Notes under the pieces: model-generated | Database searches by the model: none | Told to the model about the DNA's origin: nothing | The model's input: the letters and a program-made list of their open reading frames with translations, nothing else | Shown here: positions 23,213 to 33,289 of the stretch, piece after piece | Layout of the letters: every line of letters begins with the position of its first letter | How positions within the stretch are numbered: the stretch's first letter is position 1 | Assembly (NCBI GenBank): GCA_938005745.1 | Contig: CALLMM010000028.1 | Coordinates: 1 to 42,038, forward strand | DNA length: 42,038 bases | Direction: 5' to 3' | Origin: an uncultured Chthonomonadales bacterium | Lineage (GTDB): Bacteria > Armatimonadota > Chthonomonadetes > Chthonomonadales > CAJBBX01 | Translations under genes and position numbers: made by a program

Positions 23213-24484
23213 ATGGCGCTGCGCGCAGGCTTTGCGGAGACGGACATCACGCCCCCGATCGGTACGCAGATCATCGGATGGCTGGCGGTCGTCGTCTCGC
23301 AGAGGGCGCTGGACCCGCTCTACGCGCGGGCGGCGGTCTTCGAAACCGATAACGGGCGGATCGGCTTTATACAGCTCGATACCCTGAGCATCCGCTGGAG
23401 GCAGGTGCAGGCGATCCGGGAGCGGATCTCCGCGCAGTTCGGGTTCCCCGGTGAGAACGTGATGATCGCGGCGACCCACAATCACGCGGGACCGGCGGTG
23501 ATGAACTGCGGCGACGCCCGCCGTGACGACGCCTACCTGGAGACCCTGACGGAGAAGGTCGTGGGAGTGTTCGGGCGCGCGCTGGAGAGCCTGCAGGAGG
23601 CGCAGATCGGCTTCGGCAGCCTCAACGAGTTCGATCTCTCCTATAACCGCCGGGTGATTATGCGGGACGGAACCGTGAAGTGCCAGCACTCGTTCGACGA
23701 TCCGAACGCGCTCTGCATGGAGGGAACGATTGACCCGGAGGTGGCGACGCTGGCGGCGCGCCGTCCGAACGGCGAATGGCTGGGCTGCTTGATCAACTTC
23801 GCCTGCCACCCGACCCATCACGGCAGCGACGGCTCGCTCTCCGCCGGATTTCCCGGCGCGCTGGCGCGGGAGATGAAGGCGCGCGGCTGTCCGGTCACGC
23901 TCTTTCTCAACGGCGCGGCGGGAAACATCATCTTCTTCGACGTCACCCACAATCACCGGGGACACAGCAAAGAGGAGATCGGGGCGCGTCTGGCGGCGGA
24001 CGCCGCCCGTGTGATGGGGTACATGTCGTTTCGCCGCTCCATGCGCGCCGCCTCTGCTGCGCGGACGATCTCCCTGCCGTTTCGCGACCCGACCGAGGAG
24101 GAGATTCGCGGTACGGCGCGGGGGGCGCAGCGGTTTGTGGACCCCGCGATCTACGACCGGGAGATCCCCCGCGTTCTGGAGCGCATCCGGGCGCGCGGGC
24201 AGGAGAAGGCGCAGGTGCAGGCTATGGCGCTGGATGAGATCACCTTTGTGGCGGTTCCGGCGGAGTACTTCGTCGAGTTTGGGCTGCGCCTGAAGGAGCA
24301 GGGATATCCCCGCCGCATCCTAATGGTCACCCATGCCAACGGCATGGTCGGCTACGTGCCGCACCGGGAGGCGTTCCTGCGAGGCGGCTACGAAACGACC
24401 TTCGCGGGCAGCAGCCGGCTGGCTCCCGAAGCGGGCGACCGGATTGCCGACTGCGCGCTGGCGCTGACGCGCGAACTGGACTGA
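23213..24484 (+). CDS. neutral/alkaline non-lysosomal ceramidase-like hydrolase
   Basis: A 423-aa protein matching the N-terminal catalytic domain of neutral ceramidases: start RAGFAETDITPPIG, then AATHNHAGP (H89, H91; zinc ligands by analogy), INFACHPTHHG and LFLNGAAGNI. True ceramidases are longer and secreted; this one has no signal peptide and lacks the C-terminal beta domain. The short form is common in Planctomycetota and Armatimonadota with unknown substrate, so ceramide is not assured. AAAGGAG precedes ATG 23213. It follows the aminotransferase by 28 bp, so the two may act in one pathway. Confidence 0.82.
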   Translation: MALRAGFAETDITPPIGTQIIGWLAVVVSQRALDPLYARAAVFETDNGRIGFIQLDTLSIRWRQVQAIRERISAQFGFPGENVMIAATHNHAGPAVMNCGDARRDDAYLETLTEKVVGVFGRALESLQEAQIGFGSLNEFDLSYNRRVIMRDGTVKCQHSFDDPNALCMEGTIDPEVATLAARRPNGEWLGCLINFACHPTHHGSDGSLSAGFPGALAREMKARGCPVTLFLNGAAGNIIFFDVTHNHRGHSKEEIGARLAADAARVMGYMSFRRSMRAASAARTISLPFRDPTEEEIRGTARGAQRFVDPAIYDREIPRVLERIRARGQEKAQVQAMALDEITFVAVPAEYFVEFGLRLKEQGYPRRILMVTHANGMVGYVPHREAFLRGGYETTFAGSSRLAPEAGDRIADCALALTRELD

Positions 24485-24825
24485 ACCGGCGTCCGGCAGG
24501 GGCGCGACGGCGTCCGCGTCCCTGCCTCTCGCGTTTAGTTGACAGGGAGTGACGACATCCTCCAGGACCTCGCAAATAACGCATTAACGCCGTCAAGAAT
24601 GAGCGACTGACAGTAGATTATAACGCCTCCTTCAGCCTTTCGATTCCCTCAAAAAAACCTTCTGCCGCCCTCGCAAAACTACTTGACTTGCGCCCTGCTG
24701 CGCGCCTAAAATGACCGAGGATATACAAGATATAGCCCTCTCCTTAATCGCTTTCACTATATATTGAGTCTTTGCAATCGCTTCCACGACAGACTGAAAC
24801 GTACCGGAGGAGTGTTCCGCACGCC
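24485..24825. other. 341-bp intergenic region upstream of dnaE
   Basis: It contains a GC-rich hairpin just after the ceramidase-like gene (GGCAGGGGCGCG 24495-24506 with CGCGTCCCTGCC 24515-24526, one G-T pair, no T-tract), and the promoter annotated at 24683-24712. Otherwise nothing is supported. Confidence 0.6.
24683..24712 (+). promoter_or_regulatory. sigma70 promoter of dnaE
   Basis: TTGACT (24683-24688), an 18-bp spacer and TAAAAT (24707-24712) lie about 110 bp upstream of the dnaE start. Confidence 0.7.
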
Positions 24826-27800
24826 ATGCCGAAACCCGGTTTCGTCCATCTGCACACACATTCGGAGTTCTCGCTGCTCGACGGCGCGGCGCGTCTGGAC
24901 GGGCTGGTCAAACAGGCGGCCGCCCTGGAGATGCCCGCGCTCGCGCTGACCGATCACGGGGTGATGTACGGGGCGGTGGACTTCTATCTCAAGTGTAAAG
25001 ACGCCGGGATCAAGCCGATTTTGGGGGTCGAAGCCTACGTCGCGCCCGGAAGCCACAAAGACCACACCGCCCGCGCCGGAAAGTCCGCCTATCACCTGCT
25101 GCTGCTCGCCCGCAATCTGCAGGGCTACAAAAACCTGCTGAAACTGACCACCATCGCCGCCGTCGAGGGCTACTACAAGAAGCCCCGCATTGACCATGCG
25201 CTGCTGGAGCAGTATCGCGAGGGCATCCTCGCCACCAGCGCCTGTCTCAGCGGCGAGGTCTGCTCCGCCCTGCTGCAGGGCGACTACAAAACCGCCCGCG
25301 ATACCGCCGCCTACTATCGCGACCTGCTGGGGGCGGACAACTACTACATCGAGATACAGGATCACACCCTTCCCGAACAGCGCCACTGCAACGAGGGTCT
25401 GCTCAGGATCGCAAAGGAGCTGAATCTCAACATCATCTGCACCAACGACGTCCACTATCTCACCCGCGAAGACGCCTACGCGCACGACGTGCTGCTGTGC
25501 ATCGGAACCGGCTCCACCGTCAACGATCCCAAACGCCTCAAGTACGACGCCAACGAGTTCTTCATGAAGTCTTCGGAGGAGATGTGGAACCTCTTCCGCG
25601 ACTACCCGCAGGCGCTGGAGCAGACGCTGGAGATCACCGAAAAGTGCAGCCTCGATCTGGAGTTCGGACGCGCCGCGCTGCCCTCGCCGGAGATTCCGGA
25701 GAACATGACGGCGCAGGAGTATCTGCGCGAACTGGCGCTGCAGGGGCTTGCGCGCAAGATCGGGACGGTCTCGGAGCAGTATCGCCAGCGTCTGGACTAT
25801 GAGCTGGGCATCGTCGAGCAGACCGGCTTCGCGCAGTACTTCCTGATCGTGCGCGACTTCGCCCTGTTCGCCCGCCAGAAGGGGATCTTCTTCGGCGTGC
25901 GCGGCTCCGCCGCCGGCTCTCTCACCTCCTTCTGCGTGGACATCACCGATATTGACCCGGTCGAGTACGAACTGACCTTCGAGCGGTTCCTCAACCCGGA
26001 GCGCATCCAGATGCCGGATATTGACATGGACTTTGAGGATGCGCGGCGCAATGAGGTGATCGAGTACGTTACCCACAAGTACGGCGCGGATCACGTCGCG
26101 CAGATCATCACCTTCGGCACGCTGGCGGCGCGCGCGGCGATCAAGGACGCCGGACGCGCCCTCGCCATTCCGATCCCGGAGGTCAACCGGATCGTCAACA
26201 TGATCCCCACGCTGCCGGTCGGCATCACCATTCAGCGGGCGATGGAGGACAATCCGGAACTCAAGCAGGTCTACGTGCGTGACCCGGAGGCGCGCCGGCT
26301 GCTCGACACGGCGATGCGCCTGGAGGGGCTGTCGCGCAACGCCTCCGTGCACGCGGCGGGCGTGGTGATCTCCGACGCCCCCCTGGTCGAGTACACCCCG
26401 CTTCAAAAGTCCGCCAACGGCGGGCTGGTAACGCAGTATCCGGCAGGGACGCTGGAGAAGATCGGGCTGTTGAAAATGGACTTTCTGGGCCTGATCAACC
26501 TCTCCATTCTGGGACGCACCGTCGAAAACATCAAACGGTCGCGAGGCATCGAGATCAAGGTCTCCGACATCCCGCTGGACGACCCCCGCGCCTTCGAACT
26601 GCTGGGACACGGCGATACGACCGGCATCTTCCAGCTGGAGAGCGCGGGCATGCGCCGCTACATCACCGAGTTGAAGCCGACCTCCGTCCGCGATCTGGCG
26701 GCGATGGTCGCCCTCTACCGCCCCGGTCCGATGGCGCACATCCCGGAGTTCATCAAGTCCAAGCACGGCTTGATCCCGATCCGCTACCCGCATGAGCGGC
26801 TGAAGCCGATCCTCGAAGAGACCTACGGCGTCATCGTCTACCAGGATCAGGTAATGCGGATCGCGCAGGCGATCGCCGGCTACACGCTGGGACAGGCGGA
26901 CATCCTCCGGCGCGCGATGGGCAAGAAGAAGAAAGAGGAGATGGCGAAGCAGCGCGAAAACTTCATCGCGGGCGCGGAGAAGAACGGCGTCAGCGCGAAG
27001 AAGGCAGGCGAAATCTTCGACCTGATCGAGCCGTTCGCGGGCTACGCCTTCAACAAGGCGCACGCCGTCTGTTATGCGATGGTCGCCTATCAGACCGCCT
27101 ACCTGAAGGCGAACTACCCGGTGGAGTATATGGCGGCGCTGATGGCGTGCTACATCGAGAAGCCGGACAAGCTGGCGACCTGCAAGGAGGAGTGCCGGCG
27201 CATGAAGATCCCCGTGCTTCCGCCGGACATCAACCTGTCGGAGGTGGACTTCACGGCGGAGGGCGAGGCGATCCGGTTCGGGCTGGCGGGCATCAAGAAC
27301 GTGGGACGCGCGGCGGTAGACCTGATCCTGGCGGCGCGGCAGGAGGGCGGGGCGTTCAGCTCTCTGCAGGACTTCTGCGCCCGCACGCTGGCGCACGGCA
27401 CGATCACCCGCGCCACCATCGAAGCTCTGATCCTCTGCGGCGCCTTCGACCGGCTGCACCCGAACCGCCACGCCCTGATGGAGGCGCTCGATACGGCGAT
27501 GCATCTCTCTTCCCGCGTTCAGCGCGACCGGCAGGCGGGTCAGGAGAGTCTATTCGGGGGCGGCGAGGAGCTCTCCTCGCCGGAGGAGGAGCACACCCTG
27601 ATTCTGCCCGACATTCCCGACTACTCCCCGGTGCAGCGTCAGGGGTATGAGAAGGAGCTGCTGGGCATCTACGTCTCCGGGCATCCGCTCGAAAAGTACC
27701 GCGCGCAGCTTGAGCGCAGCGTCACCACACAGGTCTCGCAGCTGCAGGAGTTAGCCGACAATGAGCGGGTGCGACTGGGAGGCATCATCACGCAGGTCCG

Positions 27801-28290
27801 GGTCATGCTCTCTAAGAAGACCCGCGAGCCGATGGCTTACTTCACGCTGGAGGACTGGACCGGAACCATTGCCGCGACCGTCTTCCCCTCCGTCTACCGA
27901 GACTTCGGCAAGAACGTGGAGAAGGATCGGATTGTGCTGGTCGAGGGGCGTATCTCCAGCCGGGATCGTTTCCGCGAGGAGGAGGAGGGAGAGCGCAACA
28001 TCGAGATCCTGGCGGACTCCATCCGGGTGGTCGGCAACGGGGTCAACGGCAATGACAACGGCGCGCACCGGTCGCTGCATCTGCGTCTGGCGCCGGAGAA
28101 GCAGCACAGCCTCAGCCATCTGCGGCGCGCTCTGGAGCAGAACCGGGGCGATTCACACGTCTATCTGCACGTCTGCTTGGGGAAGGAGTTGAAGAAGGTC
28201 ATCTGCCGCAATCTCACCGTAGACCCCCATGACGCCCTGATCGGCACACTGGAGCGTCTGCTGGGGAAACAGGCGGTCTGGCTGGAGTAG
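24826..28290 (+). CDS. dnaE: DNA polymerase III alpha subunit
   Basis: The 1154-aa replicative polymerase. The N-terminal PHP domain is intact, with FVHLHTHSEFSLLDGA (H8, H10, H12) and ALTDHG, so a metal-dependent proofreading-type site may be active. The palm domain has MPDIDMDFED (D398, D400) and KMDFLGLINL (D552), the three catalytic acids. FAGYAFNKAHAVCYAMVAYQ marks the fingers region. Helix-hairpin-helix and OB-fold segments follow; the OB-fold starts near VRLGGIITQVRVMLSKKT. Length and order match DnaE1 rather than PolC (no internal exonuclease). CGGAGGAG lies about 13 bp before ATG 24826, slightly long; an earlier in-frame ATG at 24772 would add 18 residues. Confidence 0.97.
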   Translation: MPKPGFVHLHTHSEFSLLDGAARLDGLVKQAAALEMPALALTDHGVMYGAVDFYLKCKDAGIKPILGVEAYVAPGSHKDHTARAGKSAYHLLLLARNLQGYKNLLKLTTIAAVEGYYKKPRIDHALLEQYREGILATSACLSGEVCSALLQGDYKTARDTAAYYRDLLGADNYYIEIQDHTLPEQRHCNEGLLRIAKELNLNIICTNDVHYLTREDAYAHDVLLCIGTGSTVNDPKRLKYDANEFFMKSSEEMWNLFRDYPQALEQTLEITEKCSLDLEFGRAALPSPEIPENMTAQEYLRELALQGLARKIGTVSEQYRQRLDYELGIVEQTGFAQYFLIVRDFALFARQKGIFFGVRGSAAGSLTSFCVDITDIDPVEYELTFERFLNPERIQMPDIDMDFEDARRNEVIEYVTHKYGADHVAQIITFGTLAARAAIKDAGRALAIPIPEVNRIVNMIPTLPVGITIQRAMEDNPELKQVYVRDPEARRLLDTAMRLEGLSRNASVHAAGVVISDAPLVEYTPLQKSANGGLVTQYPAGTLEKIGLLKMDFLGLINLSILGRTVENIKRSRGIEIKVSDIPLDDPRAFELLGHGDTTGIFQLESAGMRRYITELKPTSVRDLAAMVALYRPGPMAHIPEFIKSKHGLIPIRYPHERLKPILEETYGVIVYQDQVMRIAQAIAGYTLGQADILRRAMGKKKKEEMAKQRENFIAGAEKNGVSAKKAGEIFDLIEPFAGYAFNKAHAVCYAMVAYQTAYLKANYPVEYMAALMACYIEKPDKLATCKEECRRMKIPVLPPDINLSEVDFTAEGEAIRFGLAGIKNVGRAAVDLILAARQEGGAFSSLQDFCARTLAHGTITRATIEALILCGAFDRLHPNRHALMEALDTAMHLSSRVQRDRQAGQESLFGGGEELSSPEEEHTLILPDIPDYSPVQRQGYEKELLGIYVSGHPLEKYRAQLERSVTTQVSQLQELADNERVRLGGIITQVRVMLSKKTREPMAYFTLEDWTGTIAATVFPSVYRDFGKNVEKDRIVLVEGRISSRDRFREEEEGERNIEILADSIRVVGNGVNGNDNGAHRSLHLRLAPEKQHSLSHLRRALEQNRGDSHVYLHVCLGKELKKVICRNLTVDPHDALIGTLERLLGKQAVWLE

Positions 28291-28292
28291 AA

Positions 28293-28318
28293 AGCGGGAG
28301 GGGGCTTCCCCTCCCGCT
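28293..28318 (+). terminator. GC-rich hairpin after dnaE
   Basis: AGCGGGAGGGG and CCCCTCCCGCT form a perfect 11-bp stem with a 4-nt loop immediately after the stop codon. The following T-tract is weak (CTGTTACTG). It separates dnaE from the convergent small gene and probably terminates both ways. Confidence 0.6.
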
Positions 28319-28321
28319 CTG

Positions 28322-28597
28322 TTACTGCGTCTCATTTTTTCGACTCGGGGTGAGCCTGCCGCGGTTGCGCCCCTCCTTTGTAAGCAGCTCCTGCACCTTC
28401 GCTTGATAGGACGGGTCTACCTGGCGTCCCGGTCCGCGCTTCTCCGCCGACTCCGCCGTCGCCCAGTTGCGTTTTGCCTGTTCCGCCGCCTGCATGGGAC
28501 GAATCCAGACGAAGTATCCGACCAGAAGAACCGCTACGAGGCAGATGCCGATCAAGATCGCCGGATTGATCTGAATTTCCCGTATACGCTGGATCAT
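28322..28597 (-). CDS. small single-pass membrane protein, hypothetical
   Basis: A 91-aa protein with one transmembrane segment (PAILIGICLVAVLLVGYFVWI, about 12-32) and a charged, basic C-terminal tail. It has no family I recognise. GGGAGGG precedes ATG 28597. It follows the prepilin-like gene by 67 bp on the same strand, so it may be cotranscribed and serve the same pilus or secretion system, but this is only contextual. Confidence 0.7.
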   Translation of the reverse strand: MIQRIREIQINPAILIGICLVAVLLVGYFVWIRPMQAAEQAKRNWATAESAEKRGPGRQVDPSYQAKVQELLTKEGRNRGRLTPSRKNETQ

Positions 28598-28664
28598 GTT
28601 TCCCTCCCGTGCTAAGGCTACCGCCTCTATCTTGTCATTCAGGGAGCCGTTTAAGGCGCACGGA

Positions 28665-29480
28665 CTATTCGCTCGGCTGCGGAACCTGCTCGATATTCCA
28701 CCACTCGCCTTTAATCGCGGAGGGCTTCATCCATTTGGCATGACCGTCGCACCAGCCGATGTTGAATCCCTGCGCGTGGCGATGCGGCTCACGAATCAGC
28801 CGGCTGTTGTCCACGCGCCCTCCGCCGTCCAAGAACAGCTGCGCAATCGTCTCCGAACCGTCAATTTCCAGACTCTGCGCTTCTGCAGGATACTCTGCTG
28901 CCAGAGCCTCCATGTCGCTCCAGCTGGTCAAGCCTGCCTGATAGATGCTGGAGTTGGCGTCATAGAACCAGATGGTGGTCGCAGGCGCGACCAGAGCCGC
29001 CTGGGAAGGGCTGTACTGTCCCGGTTTCGGAGTGAGATTGGAGCCTCCGTAGCCGTCGTTCCAGTTTCCGGGAGGCGTCGGTGCGCCGGGGTAGTCATCA
29101 TTGGAGGAGTTCACATTGATACAGTAGGTGTAGTAGGGATAGTCTCGCCGATTGGGGCAGGTGTAGATGTCGAGACTTTTGTTGTAGGGGATAATCAACT
29201 CGGGCCAGCACATCCAACGTCGTCCCCAGTAGAAGTTGGAGTACTGGGTAGGCGGGGGATCGCCGCGGCGACGCAGGGCAGGACTTAACAGGGTCTCATC
29301 GTAGTCTTGAATGTACATTAGGGCAGCCATGGTGATCTGTTTGACGTTAGAGAGGCAGGACGTCTTTCGCGCCGACTCGCGCGCCTGCGCGAAAACGGGG
29401 AAGAGAATTGCTGCGAGAATCGCAATAATAGCGATTACTACGAGAAGCTCGATCAGTGTGAACCCTTTTCTCGTTCGCAT
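28665..29480 (-). CDS. type II/IV prepilin-like protein with H-X9-DG motif (DUF1559-like)
   Basis: A 271-aa protein starting [20 protein letters not shown]: a short basic leader, the prepilin peptidase site G/F with Glu5 of the mature chain, and the hydrophobic alpha1-N helix. The helix continues as [11 protein letters not shown], typical of Armatimonadota. The C-terminal [16 protein letters not shown] fits H-X9-DG (His, nine residues, Asp-Gly). Several Cys residues may form disulfides after export. These proteins are pseudopilins or surface proteins found in large paralogous families. ATG 29480 has GGAGG upstream; the earlier ATG at 29558 would bury the leader. Confidence 0.9.
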   Translation of the reverse strand: MRTRKGFTLIELLVVIAIIAILAAILFPVFAQARESARKTSCLSNVKQITMAALMYIQDYDETLLSPALRRRGDPPPTQYSNFYWGRRWMCWPELIIPYNKSLDIYTCPNRRDYPYYTYCINVNSSNDDYPGAPTPPGNWNDGYGGSNLTPKPGQYSPSQAALVAPATTIWFYDANSSIYQAGLTSWSDMEALAAEYPAEAQSLEIDGSETIAQLFLDGGGRVDNSRLIREPHRHAQGFNIGWCDGHAKWMKPSAIKGEWWNIEQVPQPSE

Positions 29481-29891
29481 GGAAGTGCCTCCATTGTTAA
29501 GGTAGTGACAGGCGAAGATTGCTAAGGCTTTGAGGAAGGAGCACAGATCCTTGCCCAAGCGAAGATGCGTGGTTTATATTACCTAGGACGCTCTATCATA
29601 TCACAACGCGATCTCTTTGTAAAGAGGATTCTATTCGAAACTTTTCAACAGGTCGCCTGGACAGGGGCGCGCGTTTCAGCATGCGCTGTGCAGGAATAAC
29701 CGGCAAGAGGACGAACATTTTGGCAGGTCTTGTTGTGTATAGCGTCTGGCAGGGGCGCAGCGGTCTCAACTGCCGCCGCTTCATGATCGATCGTACGATA
29801 GTAGAGAAGCCTGCTATACAGAGGGAAGTCTGCCCTAGTGGAGCAAGTTTGCTGCAGTAGCGCCGGCATATACCGAACCGAAGAGCAACCG
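29481..29891. other. 411-bp divergent intergenic region
   Basis: It holds the prepilin promoter (29595-29623) and a perfect palindrome ATCGTACGAT (29790-29799) that could be an operator for the rhamnosidase gene. A TATACA at 29815-29820 could be its -10, but no -35 fits. An open GTG-initiated extension from 29838 is considered non-native. Confidence 0.5.
29595..29623 (-). promoter_or_regulatory. sigma70 promoter of the prepilin-like gene
   Basis: On the minus strand, TTTACA (29618-29623), a 17-bp spacer and TATGAT (29595-29600) predict a 5' UTR of about 110 nt. Confidence 0.7.
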
Positions 29892-32800
29892 ATGATCATC
29901 GACCGCCTGTGGAAGCCACCCTATCAGAGAGCGGTCCAGTCTCTCGCCGTTGTGACTGCTCTGTCTCTGCTCTTCACGGTTCATCCCAGTCACCTATTTG
30001 GAAAGGAGATACGCGCGATGGCAGCAATACGTCCCGCCGCGCTGCGCTGCGAATATCTGGTCCATCCATCAGGCATTCAGACAGCGGCTCCCCGGCTTAG
30101 CTGGACGCTAGAGCACAGCCGACCGACGGAGCGCGCTCAAGTGCAGACCGCCTACCAGATTCTGGCGGCGGAGAGTCCGCAGGCTCTGGCGGAGAACCGG
30201 GGCGATCTGTGGGACACCGGCAAAACGGCTTCCGATGAGACGACGCATATCGTCTATCGGGGACGTCCCCTGCGCTCCCGGATGCAGGTCTGGTGGAAGG
30301 TGCGCGTCTGGGATCGCGACGGCAAGCCTTCGCGCTGGAGCCGCCCGGCGCGCTTTTCGGTCGGGCTGCTGCGCCCGGAGGACTGGACAGCGCAGTGGAT
30401 CGCCGACGCGACGCCCGCCGCGATGCCTCAGCGGGCGCACAACGGCTACCATTCGCAGTTTTCCGCCTCCCAGGATACCCTGAAATGGGTCACGCTCGAT
30501 CTGGGCGGGGCGCAGACCTTCGACGGGGTGCGGCTCTTCCCAGCGCGCCCCTTCGACTGGCAGCCCGACACCCCCGGCTTCCTCTTCCCGCTGCGCTTCC
30601 GGATAGAGGCGGCGGATACGCCCGATTTCGCCGGGGCGCGCCTGCTGACCGATCAGACCGCGCAGGACGCGCCCGCTCCTAGAACCGACGCCCCGATCTA
30701 TCGCTTCCCCCCGGCAACGGCGCGGTACGTGCGTCTGACCGTTACCCGCCTGCAGGCGCGGGACGGCAATAACCACGCCTTCGCGCTGGCGGAGATGCAG
30801 GTTCTCTCCGGCGACCGCTGCCTGTCGCAGGGGGCTTCCGTGAGCGCGCTCGACAGCATCGAGAACGCCGTATGGGCAGCCGCGAACCTGACCGACGGCG
30901 ACACCGTCTCGCATCCCGCCTCTGGGTTCGACCCGCTCCCCGCGCCGATGTTCCGGAAAGCCTTCGCGGCGCGGTCGCCGGTCGTTCGCGCCACCCTCTA
31001 TGTCACCGCGCTCGGTCTGTATGAGATGCGCCTCAACGGTCGGCGCGTCGGAGACCGCCTGCTGGCTCCGGAGTGGACGGACTACCACACCCGCGTTCAG
31101 TACCAGACCTATGACGTGACGGGGCAGCTGCGCTCCGGCGAGAATGTGATCGGCGCGCTCGTCGGCGACGGCTGGTACGCGGGGCGTCTGGGCATGTCGG
31201 ATACGCTCTTCGGCAGGCTGCGCGCGGTCTACGGGCGCAAGCCGCAGCTTCTGGCGCAGCTGGAGATCGCGTACGCCGACGGTCAGACGCAGTTCGTCGG
31301 CACCGATGGAAGCTGGGTCAGCACGCTGGAGGGACCGATTCGCAGCGCGGATATTCTTGACGGGGAGGTCTATGACGCCCGGCGGGAGACGCCCGGCTGG
31401 GACGCGCCCGGATTTGCGGCGGTCGGATGGAAGCCGGTCGAGACGCAGCCGGCGCCCTCCATTGCTCTGGTCGCGCAGCCCAACGAGCCGATCCGCGTGA
31501 TTCAGCCCCTGAAACCGGTTGCGCTCACGGAGCCGAAGCCCGGCGTCTATATCTTCGACCTGGGACAGAATATGGTCGGCTGGTGCCGGCTGAAGGCGCG
31601 CGGACCGGCGGGAACGGTTGTTACCCTGCGCTACGCCGAGATGCTCAACGACGACGGCACGCTCTACACCGAGAACCTGCGCAGCGCGGCGCAGACCGAC
31701 CGCTTCATTCTGCGCGGAGCGGGCGAGGAGGTCTTCGAGCCGCACTTCACCTATCACGGCTTCCGCTACGTGGAGGTGACCGGCTTGCCGAAGCGTCCGG
31801 CAAAAAGCGCGCTGACGGGCATGGTCTTCAACTCCTCCTCGCCGGAGGTCGCCGCCTTCGACTGCTCCTCCCCGATGCTCAACCGGCTCTGGCAGAACAT
31901 CCTCTGGACGCAGCGCGCCAACCTGATGAGTTCCCCGACCGACTGCCCCCAGCGCGATGAGCGGCTAGGCTGGATGGGCGACATTCAGGCGTTCTCCCAG
32001 ACGGCGATCTTCCTGATGGATATGGGGGGCTTCTTCACCAAGTGGCTGCAGGACGTGCGGGACGGGCAGTCGGAGGACGGACGCTTCCCCGACTTTGCGC
32101 CTCATCCCTATGGCAAAGACCGGCAGTTTACCGGCGCGCCCGCCTGGGGCGATGCCGGTACGGTGGTACCCTGGCGCGCCTACGTCAACTACGGCGACCG
32201 GCGCATACTGGAGCAGCAGTTTGAAGCCGCCTGCCGCTGGATCGAGGCGATCCGCCGCCGCAATCCCGACCTGCTGTGGCGCGAGGGGCGGGGCAACGAC
32301 TACGGCGACTGGCTCAACGGCGACACGCTGATCTACGAGGGCTGGTCCCGTACCGGCGGCGAGGTCCCGAAAGAGGTGCTCGCCACCGCCTTCTTCGCCC
32401 ACTCCGCCGAGATCGTTGCGAAGATGGCGGCGGCGCTCGGACGCACGCCGGAGGCGGCGACCTACCGGCAGCTGTTTGAGGAGATTCGGGCGGCGTTCCA
32501 GCGCGCCTACGTCGCGCCGGACGGGCGCGTGCAGGGCGATACGCAGGCGGGATACGCGCTGGCGCTCCACTTCGACCTGCTGCCCGAAGCGCTGCGCCCT
32601 CAGGCGGTGAAGCATCTGCTGGCGGGCATCGAGAAGTATCAGGGGCACATCTCCACCGGCATCCAGACCACCCACCGGATGATGCTGGAACTGACCGCCG
32701 GCGGGCATACCGACATCGCCTACCGGCTGCTCAACAACCGCACCTTCCCCTCCTGGGGCTACTCGATCGAGAACGGCGCGACCACCATCTGGGAGCGATG

Positions 32801-33263
32801 GGACGGCTATGTGAAGGGGCGCGGCTTTCAGAACCCCGGCATGAACTCCTTCAATCACTGGGCGCTGGGGGCGGTCGGAGAATGGATGGCGCGGGTGATC
32901 GGCGGCATCAACCCGGAGGAGGCATCTCCCGGCTACAAACGCTTCACGCTCAAGCCGCAGCCCGGCGGCGGGCTGACCCATGCGCGGATGGAGTACGGCT
33001 CCATTCGCGGCAAGATCGCCTGCGCCTGGAAGCAGGAGGGCGGCACGCTGACCCTCCAGGTGACGATCCCCCCCAACACAACGGCGACTCTCCACATCCC
33101 GACGGAAGACGCGGAGGCGGTCACCGAAGGGGGCAAGCCGGCGTCCGACGCGGCGGGGGTGAAGTTTCTACGCTGGGAGAGGGAGACGGCGGTCTTCGAG
33201 GTCGGCTCCGGATGCTACCGGTTTACCTCCCCGATACCGCCGAAGCGGGAGGAGAGACGATAG
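29892..33263 (+). CDS. GH78 alpha-L-rhamnosidase with inserted F5/8-type carbohydrate-binding domain
   Basis: A 1123-aa enzyme that releases terminal alpha-L-rhamnose from plant or microbial glycans. The N-terminal module (LRCEYLVHPSGIQTAAPRLSW) is the usual Bac_rhamnosidase start. Residues about 200-330 read like an F5/8 type C (discoidin) carbohydrate-binding insertion (WVTLDLGGAQTFDGVRLFP...ARYVRLTVTRL). The (alpha/alpha)6 catalytic barrel has DCPQRDERLGWMGD (D684-) and TTIWERWD (E968), the two acidic catalytic regions of GH78. The ATG at 29892 gives a signal-like segment VQSLAVVTALSLLFTV but no clear ribosome binding site; ATG 30018 has a strong AAAGGAG and would give a 1081-aa cytoplasmic form. 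Confidence 0.88.
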   Translation: MIIDRLWKPPYQRAVQSLAVVTALSLLFTVHPSHLFGKEIRAMAAIRPAALRCEYLVHPSGIQTAAPRLSWTLEHSRPTERAQVQTAYQILAAESPQALAENRGDLWDTGKTASDETTHIVYRGRPLRSRMQVWWKVRVWDRDGKPSRWSRPARFSVGLLRPEDWTAQWIADATPAAMPQRAHNGYHSQFSASQDTLKWVTLDLGGAQTFDGVRLFPARPFDWQPDTPGFLFPLRFRIEAADTPDFAGARLLTDQTAQDAPAPRTDAPIYRFPPATARYVRLTVTRLQARDGNNHAFALAEMQVLSGDRCLSQGASVSALDSIENAVWAAANLTDGDTVSHPASGFDPLPAPMFRKAFAARSPVVRATLYVTALGLYEMRLNGRRVGDRLLAPEWTDYHTRVQYQTYDVTGQLRSGENVIGALVGDGWYAGRLGMSDTLFGRLRAVYGRKPQLLAQLEIAYADGQTQFVGTDGSWVSTLEGPIRSADILDGEVYDARRETPGWDAPGFAAVGWKPVETQPAPSIALVAQPNEPIRVIQPLKPVALTEPKPGVYIFDLGQNMVGWCRLKARGPAGTVVTLRYAEMLNDDGTLYTENLRSAAQTDRFILRGAGEEVFEPHFTYHGFRYVEVTGLPKRPAKSALTGMVFNSSSPEVAAFDCSSPMLNRLWQNILWTQRANLMSSPTDCPQRDERLGWMGDIQAFSQTAIFLMDMGGFFTKWLQDVRDGQSEDGRFPDFAPHPYGKDRQFTGAPAWGDAGTVVPWRAYVNYGDRRILEQQFEAACRWIEAIRRRNPDLLWREGRGNDYGDWLNGDTLIYEGWSRTGGEVPKEVLATAFFAHSAEIVAKMAAALGRTPEAATYRQLFEEIRAAFQRAYVAPDGRVQGDTQAGYALALHFDLLPEALRPQAVKHLLAGIEKYQGHISTGIQTTHRMMLELTAGGHTDIAYRLLNNRTFPSWGYSIENGATTIWERWDGYVKGRGFQNPGMNSFNHWALGAVGEWMARVIGGINPEEASPGYKRFTLKPQPGGGLTHARMEYGSIRGKIACAWKQEGGTLTLQVTIPPNTTATLHIPTEDAEAVTEGGKPASDAAGVKFLRWERETAVFEVGSGCYRFTSPIPPKREERR

Positions 33264-33289
33264 CGCGCCTCCCCTCCCTAGCGGTCCTC

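Noticed and set aside
29838..29891. GTG 29838 as start of the rhamnosidase
   Set aside because: It adds 18 Cys-containing residues before the hydrophobic segment and lacks a ribosome binding site.
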